Source: CAVSUB01 sp963816725 | GTDB lineage: Bacteria; Acidobacteriota; Vicinamibacteria; Vicinamibacterales; 2-12-FULL-66-21 | Reading direction: 5' to 3' | Length of the DNA stretch: 64,000 nucleotides | NCBI GenBank assembly: GCA_963816725.1 | Contig: CAWFMC010000013.1 | Location: 310,001 to 374,000 of the forward strand | Part shown: positions 31,330 to 42,394 of the stretch, piece after piece | Layout: the number at the start of each line of letters is the position of its first letter | Numbering within the stretch: the stretch's first letter is position 1 | Notes under the pieces: generated by a model | Told to the model about the DNA's origin: nothing | What the model saw: the letters and a program-made list of their open reading frames with translations, nothing else | Databases searched by the model: none | Translations under genes and position numbers: made by a program

Positions 31330-32625
31330 CTAACCCGCGCCCTTGCCCGAGAGCACCGCCTTGGGTGTCGCGAGCAGAATCCGCAGGTCCGTGGCCAGCG
31401 AACAGGTCCTGGCGTAGCGCAGGTCGAGCCGGACCATCTCGTCGAAGGTCGTCCGGCTGCGCCCGAGCACCTGCCACAGGCCGGTGATTCCCGGCTTGGC
31501 ATCGCACACCCGGCCCCAGTGCCACCGCTGGTACTGCGCAACCTCGTAGGGAAGCGGCGGGCGCGGTCCGACCAGCGACATGTCGCCGACGAGCACGTTC
31601 CAGAACTGGGGCAGCTCGTCGAGGCTGGTCTTGCGCAGGATCCGCCCGAGCGGCGTGACGCGCGGATCGTTGGTCAACTTGAACAGCGCTTTGCGGCCCG
31701 CCGAATGCAACTCCGCCCCGGACCGGATGAACTTGGTGACGTATTCGTGGTGCAGCGCCGGGTCGGTGTTCACGCGCATGCTGCGGAACTTCAGCATCGT
31801 GAACGGCTTGCCCCGCAGCCCCACACGGGTCTGCTTGAAGAGGACCGGACCAGGCGACGTGAGTCGCAAGAGGATCGCGATCAGCGCGAACAGCGGCGAC
31901 AACAGGGTGAGTAGCGCGAGACTGCCGATAATGTCGAGAGCCCGCTTGAACCTGTACGGCGGGACATCGGGTGACGCCGGTTCAGGGCGCTGCTCGGGCC
32001 TGCCGCTCGCACACCAGGACAGTAGCGGCGACGACACTGCCGGCGTGTAGCGGCGGCACTCGATCGCGAACGGCGCGGCGTCGTGGACCCTCAGCTTCTC
32101 GATCAAGGTCCGCCGAACCGCGCTGACGAGAGTCTCTCCGCGCTCGTCAGCGACGATGGCGCCGAGGATTCCATCCTGCTCGTACCAGCCGACGATGGCC
32201 GCGTCACAGGCCGCGGCGATCGCGTTGACAGCGGCGTTCCAGGGCAGGGCGTGACCTGCGGTCCGCCGCTCGACACCGGTTGCCGATGAGGCAACCAGCA
32301 CCAGCACGAACGAGTCATCGAATCGGTCGGCGCGCCGTTCTTCTCGGGCAAGCGTGTCCCTGAACAGCACCTCCGGCAGCACGTGCGGGTGCGCATTCGA
32401 GGTCCGCGGGCGAATCGGTGGCGCGACTCGGCTTGTCGCGGGCGAGTGCCAGATCCGCGTATTCCGACGGCTTCCCAGAGCTCCACCGGGCCCGGGCGTC
32501 CGATGACGATGGCGGCGTTCCGGTACGCCCTGGTGCGCGCCGGCCTGTCGGCCGGAGCTCGTCCGCGTGCTCGACGAGAACACTGTGACCCAGCACCCGT
32601 GCGGAAGCTTCTTTCGGTTGGTCAT
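31330..32625 (-). CDS. Polyprenyl-phosphate sugar-1-phosphate transferase with GGDEF-like N-terminal domain
   Basis: The C-terminal 200 residues are a bacterial sugar transferase: KRALDIIGSLALLTLLSPLF (membrane helix), FKQTRVGLRGKPFTMLKFRS MR, SLDELPQFWNVLVGDMSLVG PRPPLPYEV and KPGITGLWQVLGRS. It would start repeat-unit synthesis by moving a sugar-1-phosphate to undecaprenyl phosphate. Upstream, residues about 85-200 (LFRDTLAREERRADRFDDSF VLVLVASSA, IVGWYEQDGILGAIVADERG) form a GGDEF-like domain without an obvious GGDEF motif, similar to the separate protein at 32631-33065. The first 80 residues appear frameshifted. The four long membrane helices of WbaP/WcaJ-type enzymes are absent. Confidence 0.85.
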   Translation of the reverse strand: MTNRKKLPHGCWVTVFSSSTRTSSGRQAGAHQGVPERRHRHRTPGPGGALGSRRNTRIWHSPATSRVAPPIRPRTSNAHPHVLPEVLFRDTLAREERRADRFDDSFVLVLVASSATGVERRTAGHALPWNAAVNAIAAACDAAIVGWYEQDGILGAIVADERGETLVSAVRRTLIEKLRVHDAAPFAIECRRYTPAVSSPLLSWCASGRPEQRPEPASPDVPPYRFKRALDIIGSLALLTLLSPLFALIAILLRLTSPGPVLFKQTRVGLRGKPFTMLKFRSMRVNTDPALHHEYVTKFIRSGAELHSAGRKALFKLTNDPRVTPLGRILRKTSLDELPQFWNVLVGDMSLVGPRPPLPYEVAQYQRWHWGRVCDAKPGITGLWQVLGRSRTTFDEMVRLDLRYARTCSLATDLRILLATPKAVLSGKGAG

Positions 32626-32630
32626 GGCTC

Positions 32631-33065
32631 TCACAGGTTTCGCCGACGCCGCAACTGGAGCACTCGAACGTGCAGCCGCCGGGGCTCGAGCGGCGGGAGG
32701 ATGCGCTGTAAGGCCTCGGTCACGCGGTCGCCAATGACGATCGGGGCCTCGGTCGACAGCCGGCTGCCTTGGGTCAGAAAGGCCGCCGCGATACGGTCTT
32801 CACGGAACCATCCGACGAAATCGACATCTCGGACGACCGCGGCAAGCGCCGCGAAGATTGCCTTGACGCGCTCGCGCGGCATACGGTCCGATGCGCCCGT
32901 CGGCGAGCGGACGCTCACCAGTACCAGCAAACCGGATCGCTGCGACCGCGCCGCCCGCCTGCGCTCGATCGCCAGCAGGTGCCGGAAGGCTTCCTCGTTG
33001 TAGGCCTGCCACGGCGGCCCTTCGAGTGCGACTCCGCAGGCACAGCGCATCGACTCGGAAGCCAT
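32631..33065 (-). CDS. Small stand-alone GGDEF-like domain protein
   Basis: Intact 144-residue protein: AYNEEAFRHLLAIERRRAAR SQRSGLLVLVSV, RERVKAIFAALAAVVRDVDF VGWFREDRIAAAFLTQGS and VTEALQRIL. The order (N-terminal helix with basic residues, LVLVSV strand, RxxDFVGW strand, D/R-IAAAFL strand) resembles a GGDEF/nucleotidyl-cyclase fold in which the signature sequence has been lost. The same pattern is found at the N-terminus of the next gene. Its stop sits beside the start of the sugar transferase, so the two are probably coupled. A regulatory or partner role for the transferase is inference. Confidence 0.6.
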   Translation of the reverse strand: MASESMRCACGVALEGPPWQAYNEEAFRHLLAIERRRAARSQRSGLLVLVSVRSPTGASDRMPRERVKAIFAALAAVVRDVDFVGWFREDRIAAAFLTQGSRLSTEAPIVIGDRVTEALQRILPPLEPRRLHVRVLQLRRRRNL

Positions 33066-33148
33066 GTAGTGTCACGGAGGGTTACGCCCTCGAGAAGTGT
33101 CGAGGTGAGTGAGAACGGGTGACCGGAGCCACCGGTGTGACGCCAGCG

Positions 33149-34230
33149 TCAGCGGACGCCGGGCGCGTAGTAGTCCTGGTAGTACGACGCCGCCGGAATG
33201 TCCTCGTCGCTGACCGAGTTCAGCACCGTCCCGACGATCGACTCGGCGCCGATTTCGGCGACCGCCCGGGTGACCAGCGGGTGCGGCGTTGACCGCGCGG
33301 CAATGACGAACAGAACCGCCTTCGTGAGCCGGGCCAGCAAGCGCGCTTCGGGCATGAAGCCGACCGGCGCGGCGTCGATCAGCACCCAATCGAACGACGC
33401 GCTCAGCGTGTCGAGCAGCGTGCTCATCCGCTCGGAGGTCAGCGCCATCGGCGAATCGAGCCGTCCCGCCGGCAACACCGAGAGGTAATCGGACAGCTGG
33501 AGTATCGGGAGGTCCACGCAATCCGCCCGCAGGACGTCACTGAGTCCCCTCGTGTTCGGCAGGCGGAGGACGTCGTGCACGGTCGGACGCCGCAGGTCGG
33601 CGTCGAGCAGCAGCACCCGCCGCTTGCAGGCTTCGCTGAGCGTCAAGGCCAGGTTGATGATCGTCAGCGTCTTGCCTTCGCCCGGCACGGCGCTGGTCAC
33701 CATCAGCGTCTTGAGGCCGTGCTCGACCTGCAGGTCGTGCACCGCTCCGGCAAGCCGGCGATACTGCTCCGCCGCCACCGGGGCGATCGCGTCGCCGATG
33801 ACGAGCTTCCGCAACCAGGCCGGATCGATCGCGCGGAGATGATTCCAGTGCGATGCGGCTGACCCCGACGGCCGTTCCAGCGTGTAGGGAGCAGCGGCCA
33901 CCGGCACGGGCGCCGCAGGCGGCGATCGCGGGCGCCAGTCAGGCGCCGTGTCGGCATCGACACCTCCGCCGGCGGCGGGGCGTGCGGCGGCGCTACCGGC
34001 ATCGAGACCGTGACCGACGGAGGCGCCGCGATATCCGGCGTCGTCGTCTGGATCCGGGCACGCAGAGCGTCGACCGGATCGGTCACGATATCGGCAGCGC
34101 CGATCTCTTGCGGGAAATCTTCGAGGCTGATCGATGGCGCGTGGTTCGCCGGTCCCGAGTCGGCGCGGTCGTCGAGACGACGCGCGGCAGCCCCGGAGGC
34201 GCGAGCCCAGGCCTCTTCGATACGGCTCAT
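33149..34230 (-). CDS. Bacterial tyrosine kinase (CpsD/CapB/BY-kinase family)
   Basis: A proline-rich N-terminal stretch (residues 60-100) leads to PVAAEQYRRLAGAVHDLQVE HGLKTLMVTSAVPGEGKTL (Walker A), RVLLLDADLRRPTVHDVLRL (Walker A') and FDWVLIDAAPVGFMPEA (Walker B). The C-terminus has a tyrosine cluster, SYYQDYYAPGVR, typical of autophosphorylated BY-kinases. It is a separate cytoplasmic kinase, with the membrane adaptor supplied by the Wzz/GumC-like protein at 35.3-36.8 kb. One frame break lies near 33925. It would control polymer length and export by phosphorylation cycles. Confidence 0.88.
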
Positions 34231-34264
34231 TGGTGCCCCAAACAGTCAGGACGCCGAGTCATGG

Positions 34265-35267
34265 CTACCATCGCTTCCCGCCGAACAGCGTGAACATGCG
34301 CGAGCCGGCAGGCCGCGCCTCCTCAGCCTCGCTGGCGTCTGCCGGCTGTCGACGCTCGACCGCCGGTGGTGGAACGGCGGACATGACCGGGGCAGCGGAA
34401 GGCGCGGAAGCCGCTGGTGCCGGACGCGACGCATCGAGCGGCCGCAGCGCGTGGTGACTCAGCTTGAAATCGCGGCAGACCTCCAGGACGATCTCCTGAT
34501 TGACCGGCTGGCGTCCGAGGGCCAGGCCATGCAGCAGCGCGTTGTCGCACAGCACGCTGATCGTCCTCGGAATCCCTCCCGAGTGTTCGTAGATCGCCGT
34601 GACCGCTTCCCGCGTGAACAGGCGGACCGCCGAGCCACCGGCCTTGGCAATGCGCGTCGCGACGTACAGCGACGTCTCGCGGAGATTGAGCGGCAGGAGC
34701 TCGCACCGCAGCGCGACCCGCTGTTTCAGCTGGCGCAGCTCCGGCTGCTCGAGCCGCACGCCGAATTCCGGCTGGCCGACCAGGAGCATCGGCAGGAGCT
34801 TTTCCGCCGGCGTCTCGATGTTCGCCAGCAGCCGGACCTCTTCGAGCAACTCGACGCTCATGCTCTGCGCCTCGTCGACGACGAGCGCCGTGATCACGCC
34901 GCGGCCGCGAGTCTCACGCAGCGCGATCTCCAGTTCCTCGAGCAGGACCGTCTTCGATCGGGACGCGCTCGAGCTCAGATTCAGGTTGCGGGCCAGCAGC
35001 TCCAGGAACTCGTGCCGGGTCAGGGCGGGATTGTTCACCCAGACCGCGCGCACGTGCCGGCAGCGTTCCGACGACGAGCGCCGCCTGAATCAACGTGGTC
35101 TTGCCGGTGCCCGCCTCGCCGATCAGCACAGTCGCCGCCTTGGCCGACGACAAGCCGTACTGCAGATTGCTCAGCGCCTCCTGATGCTGGTTCGTCAGGC
35201 ACAGGTATTTCGGGTTCGAGGTCAGCTCGAACGGGCGCTCGCGAAGGCCGTAGAACTCGAGATACAT
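34265..35267 (-). CDS. ExeA-like AAA ATPase of EPS/XrtA-type clusters
   Basis: Starts MYLEFYGLRERPFELTSNPK YL, the invariant opening of ExeA/GspA-like ATPases found in PEP-CTERM/XrtA exopolysaccharide clusters. Walker A is ATVLIGEAGTGKTTLIQAAL, and Walker B is VITALVVDEAQSMSVELLEE VRLL. The sensor region is RQLKQRVALRCELLPL. One extra base near 35060 splits the gene; an extra G before CAC is the simplest explanation. A low-complexity proline/alanine tail (residues 280-320) ends the protein. The ATG lies 4 bases beyond the probable stop of the chain-length gene. Confidence 0.85.
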
Positions 35268-35271
35268 GGGC

Positions 35272-36832
35272 CTATGCCGAGAGAACCAGGACGGCGAGGC
35301 GGCAAGCCGGCGGCAGCGATCATCACCATGGCGATCGTCGCGGCGCCTCGATGACGCTTGGCGGCACGGCTGCCAGCGTGCTCCTTCATCACCGGGACCA
35401 GGGCCAGGACTGGCAGCGACAGCACCCGCAGCACGTCGTCTTCATTGCGGAAGCTCGGGTCGCGATACTCCAACAGTCCGATTAGCAGCACTCCGAGCCC
35501 CAGGCCGCCGATCGGGCCCCCGGCAAGCGCGAGCAGGCGCTGTTTCTCGTTCGCCGGACGTTCGGGACGCGAGGCCGGGTCGAGGATCTTGAACTGCTCG
35601 CCAATCTGGCGCTTCTCGAGGTTCGCGGCAAGCGTCGCATCGGAGCGCTTCTGGAGCAGGCTCGTGTAGTTCTCCTGGAGCGTCGCGTAATCGCGGGTGA
35701 GCTCGACCAGCTCGGATTCCCGGGTCGGCACACTCGCGATCTTGCCCGAGACGTCGGCCATCACCTGCTTCAGGCGATTCTCTTCCGCCTGCGCGTTCGC
35801 GAGCTGGCGGTCGATGACCGCGATCTCGGCCTGGAAATCTCCCACTTTCTTCTGGCGGGCGAGCTCCGCGGTGCTCCGGGCAGCGCCCGCCCGTGGTGCC
35901 GGCTGACTGGCCTCTTCCTCGACAGCCGCCTGGAGGTCGCGAATGGCCTGCTCCTGGGCGAGGACGTCCGGGTGGTCCGCCGTGTAACGTTGCTTCAACG
36001 CGTCGAGGCGAGCCCGGGCACTCTCCATCTGTTGCGCCTTCGACACCGGGGCGGCGCCATCCGCGGCGACTGCGCCAGGCAGCACGATCTCGGCGGGAAG
36101 GGTCTGGGCATCGGCGAGCTGGCGCTCGATGAGCAACCGGCGTTCGCGCGCGCGGTTCATGGTCTCGTTGAGCGACTGCAGCTGCATCTGGGCATTCTGA
36201 ATCGACTGAAGATTGCTCTCCAGCTGCGACGGCAGCTGCCCGGCGTAACGGCGGCGATATTCCTCGAGCTTCTTCTCCTGGGCGACCAGCTGCGCTTTCG
36301 ACGCCTCCAGCTGCGAGTTGAGGAAGTTGCTGGTGTCATCCGCGAGATTTTCGCGATCGCGCACGTTCTCTTCGATGAAGAGATCCGCCAGACGCGCGGT
36401 GACCTGCTGGGCGACCGCCGGTGCCGGGCTGGTATACGCCACCCGGAACGAGGTTTCGTTCGGCTGCAGCTTGACGTCGATGTCGTTGGTCATGCGCAGC
36501 AGCACGTCTTCCAGAGCGCCCGCGCGACGCTCCTTGGGATACAAGTCGAAATCCTGGATGATGCGCTCCAGTCGCGAGCGGCTGAGGATCTGCTCGCTGA
36601 CCGAGCGCAGGCGGTCCTCGACGTTCGCGCTGACCGTCGATTGGACGTAGGCATCAGGGATCCGCTGCGGGATCACCATGATCAACGTCTCGGAGCGATA
36701 CTTCACCGGCAGCCACCGGTAGGCCAGCGTTCCGCCGACAATGCCGACGACGAGCGGCAGGGCCAGCATCCACCAGCGCTGCCGGACGATCCGGAGAATC
36801 TGCTCAGCGGTATACGTCCGTCCAGGGAGCAC
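35272..36832 (-). CDS. Wzz/GumC-like polysaccharide chain-length determinant
   Basis: About 520 residues: N-terminal helix at VRQRWWMLALPLVVGIVGGT, the Wzz domain (YRSETLIMVIPQRIP, FDLYPKERRAGALEDVLLRM, SNFLNSQLEASKAQLVAQEK KLEEYR), a long coiled coil over residues 170-400, and the C-terminal helix GGPIGGLGLGVLLIGLLEYR DPSFR. I chose GTG at 36832 because a perfect GGAGG lies five bases upstream (36838-36842) and the preceding gene stops at 36835. One frame break near 35295 would let the gene end at TAG 35272-35274 with a last hydrophobic stretch. It has no kinase domain; the kinase is encoded separately. Confidence 0.85.
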
Positions 36833-36834
36833 GA

Positions 36835-38196
36835 CTACCTCCGTAGTGGGGACGCCCACACAGTGACGCCGACCCGAATGCCGTTGCGTTCGAGGCTCGG
36901 GGGAAGGCCACCCGGCAACGCCGTCTTCTGCTGGAAATCGTAGAAGTAATAGACGTACTGCACGTAGAGGGCGAGGGACCGCGACAGCCCATACCGGGCC
37001 AGCGTCTCAGCGCTATACGTGTCGAACTTGAGAGCGCCTGCTGTCGACGCCGAGGCGCCATTCGAGTAGCGCAGCGCGCCCTGCACGTCGAGGCGGGAGC
37101 TCAGGACACCACCGAGCTCGGCGCTCACCCCGTCGACGAACACCGGCTCGGCGAGCTGGGCGATGTACTCGAGACTGCGTCGCGCCGCGATCCGCGTGTT
37201 CCAGCTGCGGCTGAATTCCCAGGTTACGGAGCCGTCACTCGTGTATCGCAGCACGCGCTCGTCGGTCGTCGTGATCGAGCTCGTGGTTGTGCCCGAGATC
37301 GTCGTGACCGGGATGGTGGTCGTCGCTGGACCAAATTCGAACGCGAAGACCATCCGGCGGCTGGCTGACACCGGCCGTGAGTACTCGACTCCGAGGTCGA
37401 GGCCGTGTTCGGTCGATGACGCGTCAGCCCCGGAGGCCAGCGCCCCGGCGTAGGCGAAGCTGCCAGTCCGGTAGTGGTAACCGGCGCGGATCTCCACGTG
37501 GCGCGTCACGTTGGTGCCGAAGTCGCCGCGGGCCGTGCCGACTTTGAGGTCACGCCGTCCCTGCGTCTCGCGCAGGAAGTCGGTCACGTGGTACTCGCCA
37601 GACGCTGAAACCCGGCTCCGGCGGGACAACCCGTGCGTCAGCGAAACCGTGGTGCCGTAGTTGTACGAAGCCGTGTCGTCGAGCGCGTAGTCCGTTGCCG
37701 GAGCCGGCGTCGTGGGCTGTCCTGGCGTATCGGACTGGGTGCTGGGAAACAGGCCATACAGGTACGACGGGGCGTATGCGAGGCTCTGATTCGCGGAGAG
37801 CGTCGTGCGGGCGCCCAGCCGCGCAGAGACACCCAGGCCGGCGGAACCGCTGATGGTCCCGTCGTTGATCTCGCTGTAGTGACGCAGCACGGAGGCGCCT
37901 GTCGCTCCCACCTGAACCCGCGAACCGTCCCACTTGTACTCCGCGCCGGCGTTGAACAGGGTTGAACGTCCACCGAGCACGTCGGAACCGATGATCCCCT
38001 GGAATTCGGCCGGCGTATCGCTGTCATGCGCGTAGACCAGCGAGGCGGACACATCGACTGTTTCCCGGGCCTTCCGTCCCGTCTCACCGCCGAACACGCT
38101 GCCGGGCGTCCGGGGCGGGGCGACAGGCTGTGCGAGTGCCGGCGCCACGTCGGCCAGCAACGCCATCACCAGCGCGGGGCCCAAATGGCGCAGCAT
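36835..38196 (-). CDS. EPS-cluster outer-membrane beta-barrel protein
   Basis: Intact, about 453 residues. A signal peptide (LRHLGPALVMALLADVAPAL AQ) is followed by alternating aromatic/polar strands such as FNAGAEYKWDGSRVQVGATG and SLALYVQYVYYFYDFQQKT, ending in a strand with VGVTVWASPL. This matches the TIGR03016-like outer-membrane proteins beside XrtA-type EPS export genes. A GTG at 38202 is an alternative start. It probably forms or supports the outer-membrane export channel. Confidence 0.75.
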   Translation of the reverse strand: MLRHLGPALVMALLADVAPALAQPVAPPRTPGSVFGGETGRKARETVDVSASLVYAHDSDTPAEFQGIIGSDVLGGRSTLFNAGAEYKWDGSRVQVGATGASVLRHYSEINDGTISGSAGLGVSARLGARTTLSANQSLAYAPSYLYGLFPSTQSDTPGQPTTPAPATDYALDDTASYNYGTTVSLTHGLSRRSRVSASGEYHVTDFLRETQGRRDLKVGTARGDFGTNVTRHVEIRAGYHYRTGSFAYAGALASGADASSTEHGLDLGVEYSRPVSASRRMVFAFEFGPATTTIPVTTISGTTTSSITTTDERVLRYTSDGSVTWEFSRSWNTRIAARRSLEYIAQLAEPVFVDGVSAELGGVLSSRLDVQGALRYSNGASASTAGALKFDTYSAETLARYGLSRSLALYVQYVYYFYDFQQKTALPGGLPPSLERNGIRVGVTVWASPLRR

Positions 38197-38228
38197 TGTC
38201 ACGTGTTGAAGACCCTGGAGATGGAGTG

Positions 38229-38852
38229 CTATGGAACGATGATGGTGTCACCCGGCTTGAGCCGGATGTTCTGGGCGATGTTCTTGCCCTTCACGACTTC
38301 TTTGTAGTTGAAGGGAAAGCGGCGCTCCTCGCCACCCTCGACGCGGACCACCGTGATCTTCGTCGCCTTGGCGTATTCGAGGACGTCACCGGCGAGCGCA
38401 AGGGCCTGGAGCACGGTCAGGTCGCCGGCCAGCGGGAACGTGCCTGGCTTGGCCACCTGGCCGACGACGAACACCTTGCGGCTGTTGATCTCCTTGACCA
38501 TCACCGTGGCATTCGGCTGCGACACGTATTTGGCCGCCGCCTTGACCAGGACCTCGGTCAGTTGATCCGGGCTCAAGCCGGCCGCCTGAAGATCCTTCAA
38601 CAGAGGGAGTGAGATCTTGCCATCCGGCCTGACGACCACGTCCGCGGAGAGGTCCTTCTCGCGCCAGAACACGATCGACAGCACGTCCTCCGGGCCGATC
38701 ACGTAGTCGGCCGGAACGACTGCTGCCGCCGCCGAGCGCCCGTCCGGCCGGTCCTGCAGCGTCTCGGCGCGGAGTTGGCGTCCGGCGACCGGCACACCGA
38801 GCGCCGCGGCGATGACGAGGAGGCTGATACTGCCCCTTAGTAGAAGTCGCAT
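38229..38852 (-). CDS. Wza-like polysaccharide export protein
   Basis: Intact 207-residue secreted protein starting MRLLLRGSISLLVIAAALGV. The Poly_export domain reads YVIGPEDVLSIVFWREKDLS ADVVVRPDGKISLPLLKDL, and the SLBB-like part VFVVGQVAKPGTFPLAGDLT VLQALALAGDVLEYA, ending KNIAQNIRLKPGDTIIVP. It is a short-form exporter, as in XrtA-type EPS clusters, without the long C-terminal helix of enterobacterial Wza. A GTG at 38870 is an alternative start. The signal peptide has no clear lipobox cysteine. Confidence 0.88.
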   Translation of the reverse strand: MRLLLRGSISLLVIAAALGVPVAGRQLRAETLQDRPDGRSAAAAVVPADYVIGPEDVLSIVFWREKDLSADVVVRPDGKISLPLLKDLQAAGLSPDQLTEVLVKAAAKYVSQPNATVMVKEINSRKVFVVGQVAKPGTFPLAGDLTVLQALALAGDVLEYAKATKITVVRVEGGEERRFPFNYKEVVKGKNIAQNIRLKPGDTIIVP

Positions 38853-38894
38853 ATCGTGTCTTACGTGCACTTAGCGTGTCGTGTCAGCCCGGAC

Positions 38895-39425
38895 TTAGAT
38901 CGGTTCGACGTCCGCTGCCGATACCTGGACCCGCGCGCCGCTGTTCAGGATTTCAACCGCGAGCACCAGCACATTGTCCGCACCGCGCCGAACGAGCTTC
39001 CCGATGACACCGGTCAGCGGCCCGCGCAGGACCCGAACCGGCGCGCCGGGCTCGAGGCTCGAACACGGGTCCATGTCGATCCCGCTCGCAACCGTCCGCT
39101 GCAGCGCCTCGATCTCGAACGTCGGAATCGGAATGGGCGTGCCACCGTTCGACAGGATGGAGACGACGCCGGTCGAACGCACGACCGTGCTCAAAGCCTG
39201 GGGTGTAAACCGCGCGAAGCAATATCCAGGGAACAGCGGAACGGCCAGGCGTTTCGTGCGATCGCTCCACTTACTCACGCGAATGAAGGTCGGGAGGAAC
39301 GTTTCGATTCCTTTTGCGGTCAGCTCGCTGCAGACCAGCGGCTCATGCCGTGAACGGGTCCAGAGCGCGTGCCACGCACTTCCGATCGCCACTTCGCTGC
39401 GGCCACTTTCAACAACAGCCGGCAT
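38895..39425 (-). CDS. UpxY/RfaH-like NusG-family transcription antiterminator
   Basis: ATG at 39425 follows an AGGAG site by six bases. The NGN domain reads AWHALWTRSRHEPLVCSELT AKGIETFLP, then SKWSDRTKRLAVPLFPGYCF ARF, and the KOW part is LEPGAPVRVLRGPLTGVIGK LVRRG. Specialised NusG paralogues like this are often the first gene of a long capsule or EPS operon and let polymerase read through it. Here too it is first, followed by the exporter. No experimental target is known. Confidence 0.88.
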   Translation of the reverse strand: MPAVVESGRSEVAIGSAWHALWTRSRHEPLVCSELTAKGIETFLPTFIRVSKWSDRTKRLAVPLFPGYCFARFTPQALSTVVRSTGVVSILSNGGTPIPIPTFEIEALQRTVASGIDMDPCSSLEPGAPVRVLRGPLTGVIGKLVRRGADNVLVLAVEILNSGARVQVSAADVEPI

Positions 39426-39895
39426 CGTGGACTCCTGGGCGACAAACAAATGAACTGAGGAATCCGAGACTATGAGGTCGTCGAACGCGCCGGGGGCGAT
39501 TGCCGTTTGAGCGTAGCTTCGCCCCTTAACTCACAGTTGCCAGACTTACTCGGGAGAAGTTCGCGATGCCGTGGGCCGTGTCCTTGAAACTGAACGCGGC
39601 CTGAGTTCGCGACGTCCGACAAGTTTACAAGAAGTGGTCCAACTCGCGAGATATAGGAAAAAAGGCGCAGACCGTGCGTGTTGCGGCTGCATTCGGCAGT
39701 TTGAGTCCGTTCGAAGGCTCCTAACGGGAGGACTTTTATCTTAGCGGAGCACGATTACGGATCTGATTTTTTCGTCGGCGTCCAACGATTGCCTGACGCG
39801 ATTCGCGAAATGTCAGACGACAGTGCGCAATACTTAGGCGGTAATCTCGCGCCGGGGCAGAAGTCGTCTGTCCGGCTCAACATAATCGATAGGAC
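39426..39895 (-). promoter_or_regulatory. Long upstream leader of the EPS operon
   Basis: About 450 bases before the antiterminator gene contain no supported ORF and are lower in G+C. On the minus strand a small CGCA/TGCG hairpin is followed directly by six T (complement of 39658-39663), which could be a weak early terminator or pause site of the kind overcome by UpxY/RfaH proteins. I could not identify a convincing -35/-10 pair or a clear ops/JUMPstart-like element. Confidence 0.35.
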
Positions 39896-40089
39896 TCAGC
39901 CGTATCCGCTCACGTAGCGGATTACGACAGTCGCAGGGAAGGGTCCCTCCGTCCGACGCTCATTGCACGACGACCTGAAGCTTTTTGCGCCCCTAGCTGG
40001 GCCGTTTGTGGCCGGTCGGGGAATGCAGCAGGCTGCGCTCGTCTCGCGCTGACACATACCAGAACGGCCAATGGCAGAGGCAGCGGGCG

Positions 40090-40194
40090 ATGGCAGATGG
40101 CAGATGGCAAATGGCAAATGGCAAATGGAGGATGGCAGATGGCAGATGGCAGATGGCAGATGGAGGATGGCAGATGGAGGATGGCAGATGGAGA
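40090..40194. repeat. Heptamer tandem array (ATGGCAG family), 15 units
   Basis: Fifteen consecutive 7-bp units without a phase slip: ATGGCAG, ATGGCAA and ATGGAGG variants. It lies 21 bases beyond the stop of cstA. The array is free of stop codons in several frames, which creates spurious open frames. The variants ATGGAGG occur at units 6, 11 and 13. Confidence 0.9.
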
Positions 40195-40215
40195 GGACAA
40201 ACGCGCGGGCAGTGA

Positions 40216-42029
<1,814 letters not shown>

Positions 42030-42127
42030 GGGGCTCGGGGGCGGAGTGTATCAAGAACGTGGACCCGGCGGCTCGGCGGCTCGGCGGACCGGCGAATCCG
42101 GACTTCGGGACACGGACGCTGGAGTCG

Positions 42128-42385
42128 GTTCAGGGTTCATGGGTTCAAGGTTCAAGGTTGGGTTCAAGGTTCCAGGGTTCGGTTCAGGGTTCTTGCGTTG
42201 GGATGGTTAGCATCCCAGAGCGGCGGACGGCGGTCGGGGATCGGCGGTCGGCGATCGTGCAAGTAGCGGTCCAGGTTGTCGGCACTCGCAGCCGCTGCAC
42301 GAGCCTCGAAGCCGAGCGTAGGCCTGAAGCCTGAAGCCTGAAGCCGTGAGGCCTGAAGCCGTGAAGCCCTGAGCCTTGAGCCTTT
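42128..42385. repeat. Composite heptamer element with hairpin core
   Basis: Four parts lie in the 365-base gap between cstA and the anti-sigma gene. First is a GTTCAAG/GTTCAGG array (42128-42195). It leads into a 28-nt core (42188-42215) that overlaps a hairpin with stem GGGATG/CATCCC at 42200-42216. Next come five CGGCGGT-type units (42221-42255), and last a GCCTGAA array (42322-42385). The core recurs at 43770-43797 with 25 of 28 bases the same. Nothing else is recognisable in the gap. Confidence 0.85.
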
Positions 42386-42394
42386 GAACGCGCC

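Noticed and set aside
31330..32625. WbaP/WcaJ-type transferase with four N-terminal membrane helices
   Set aside because: The N-terminal half is soluble and GGDEF-like, with a single helix before the catalytic part.
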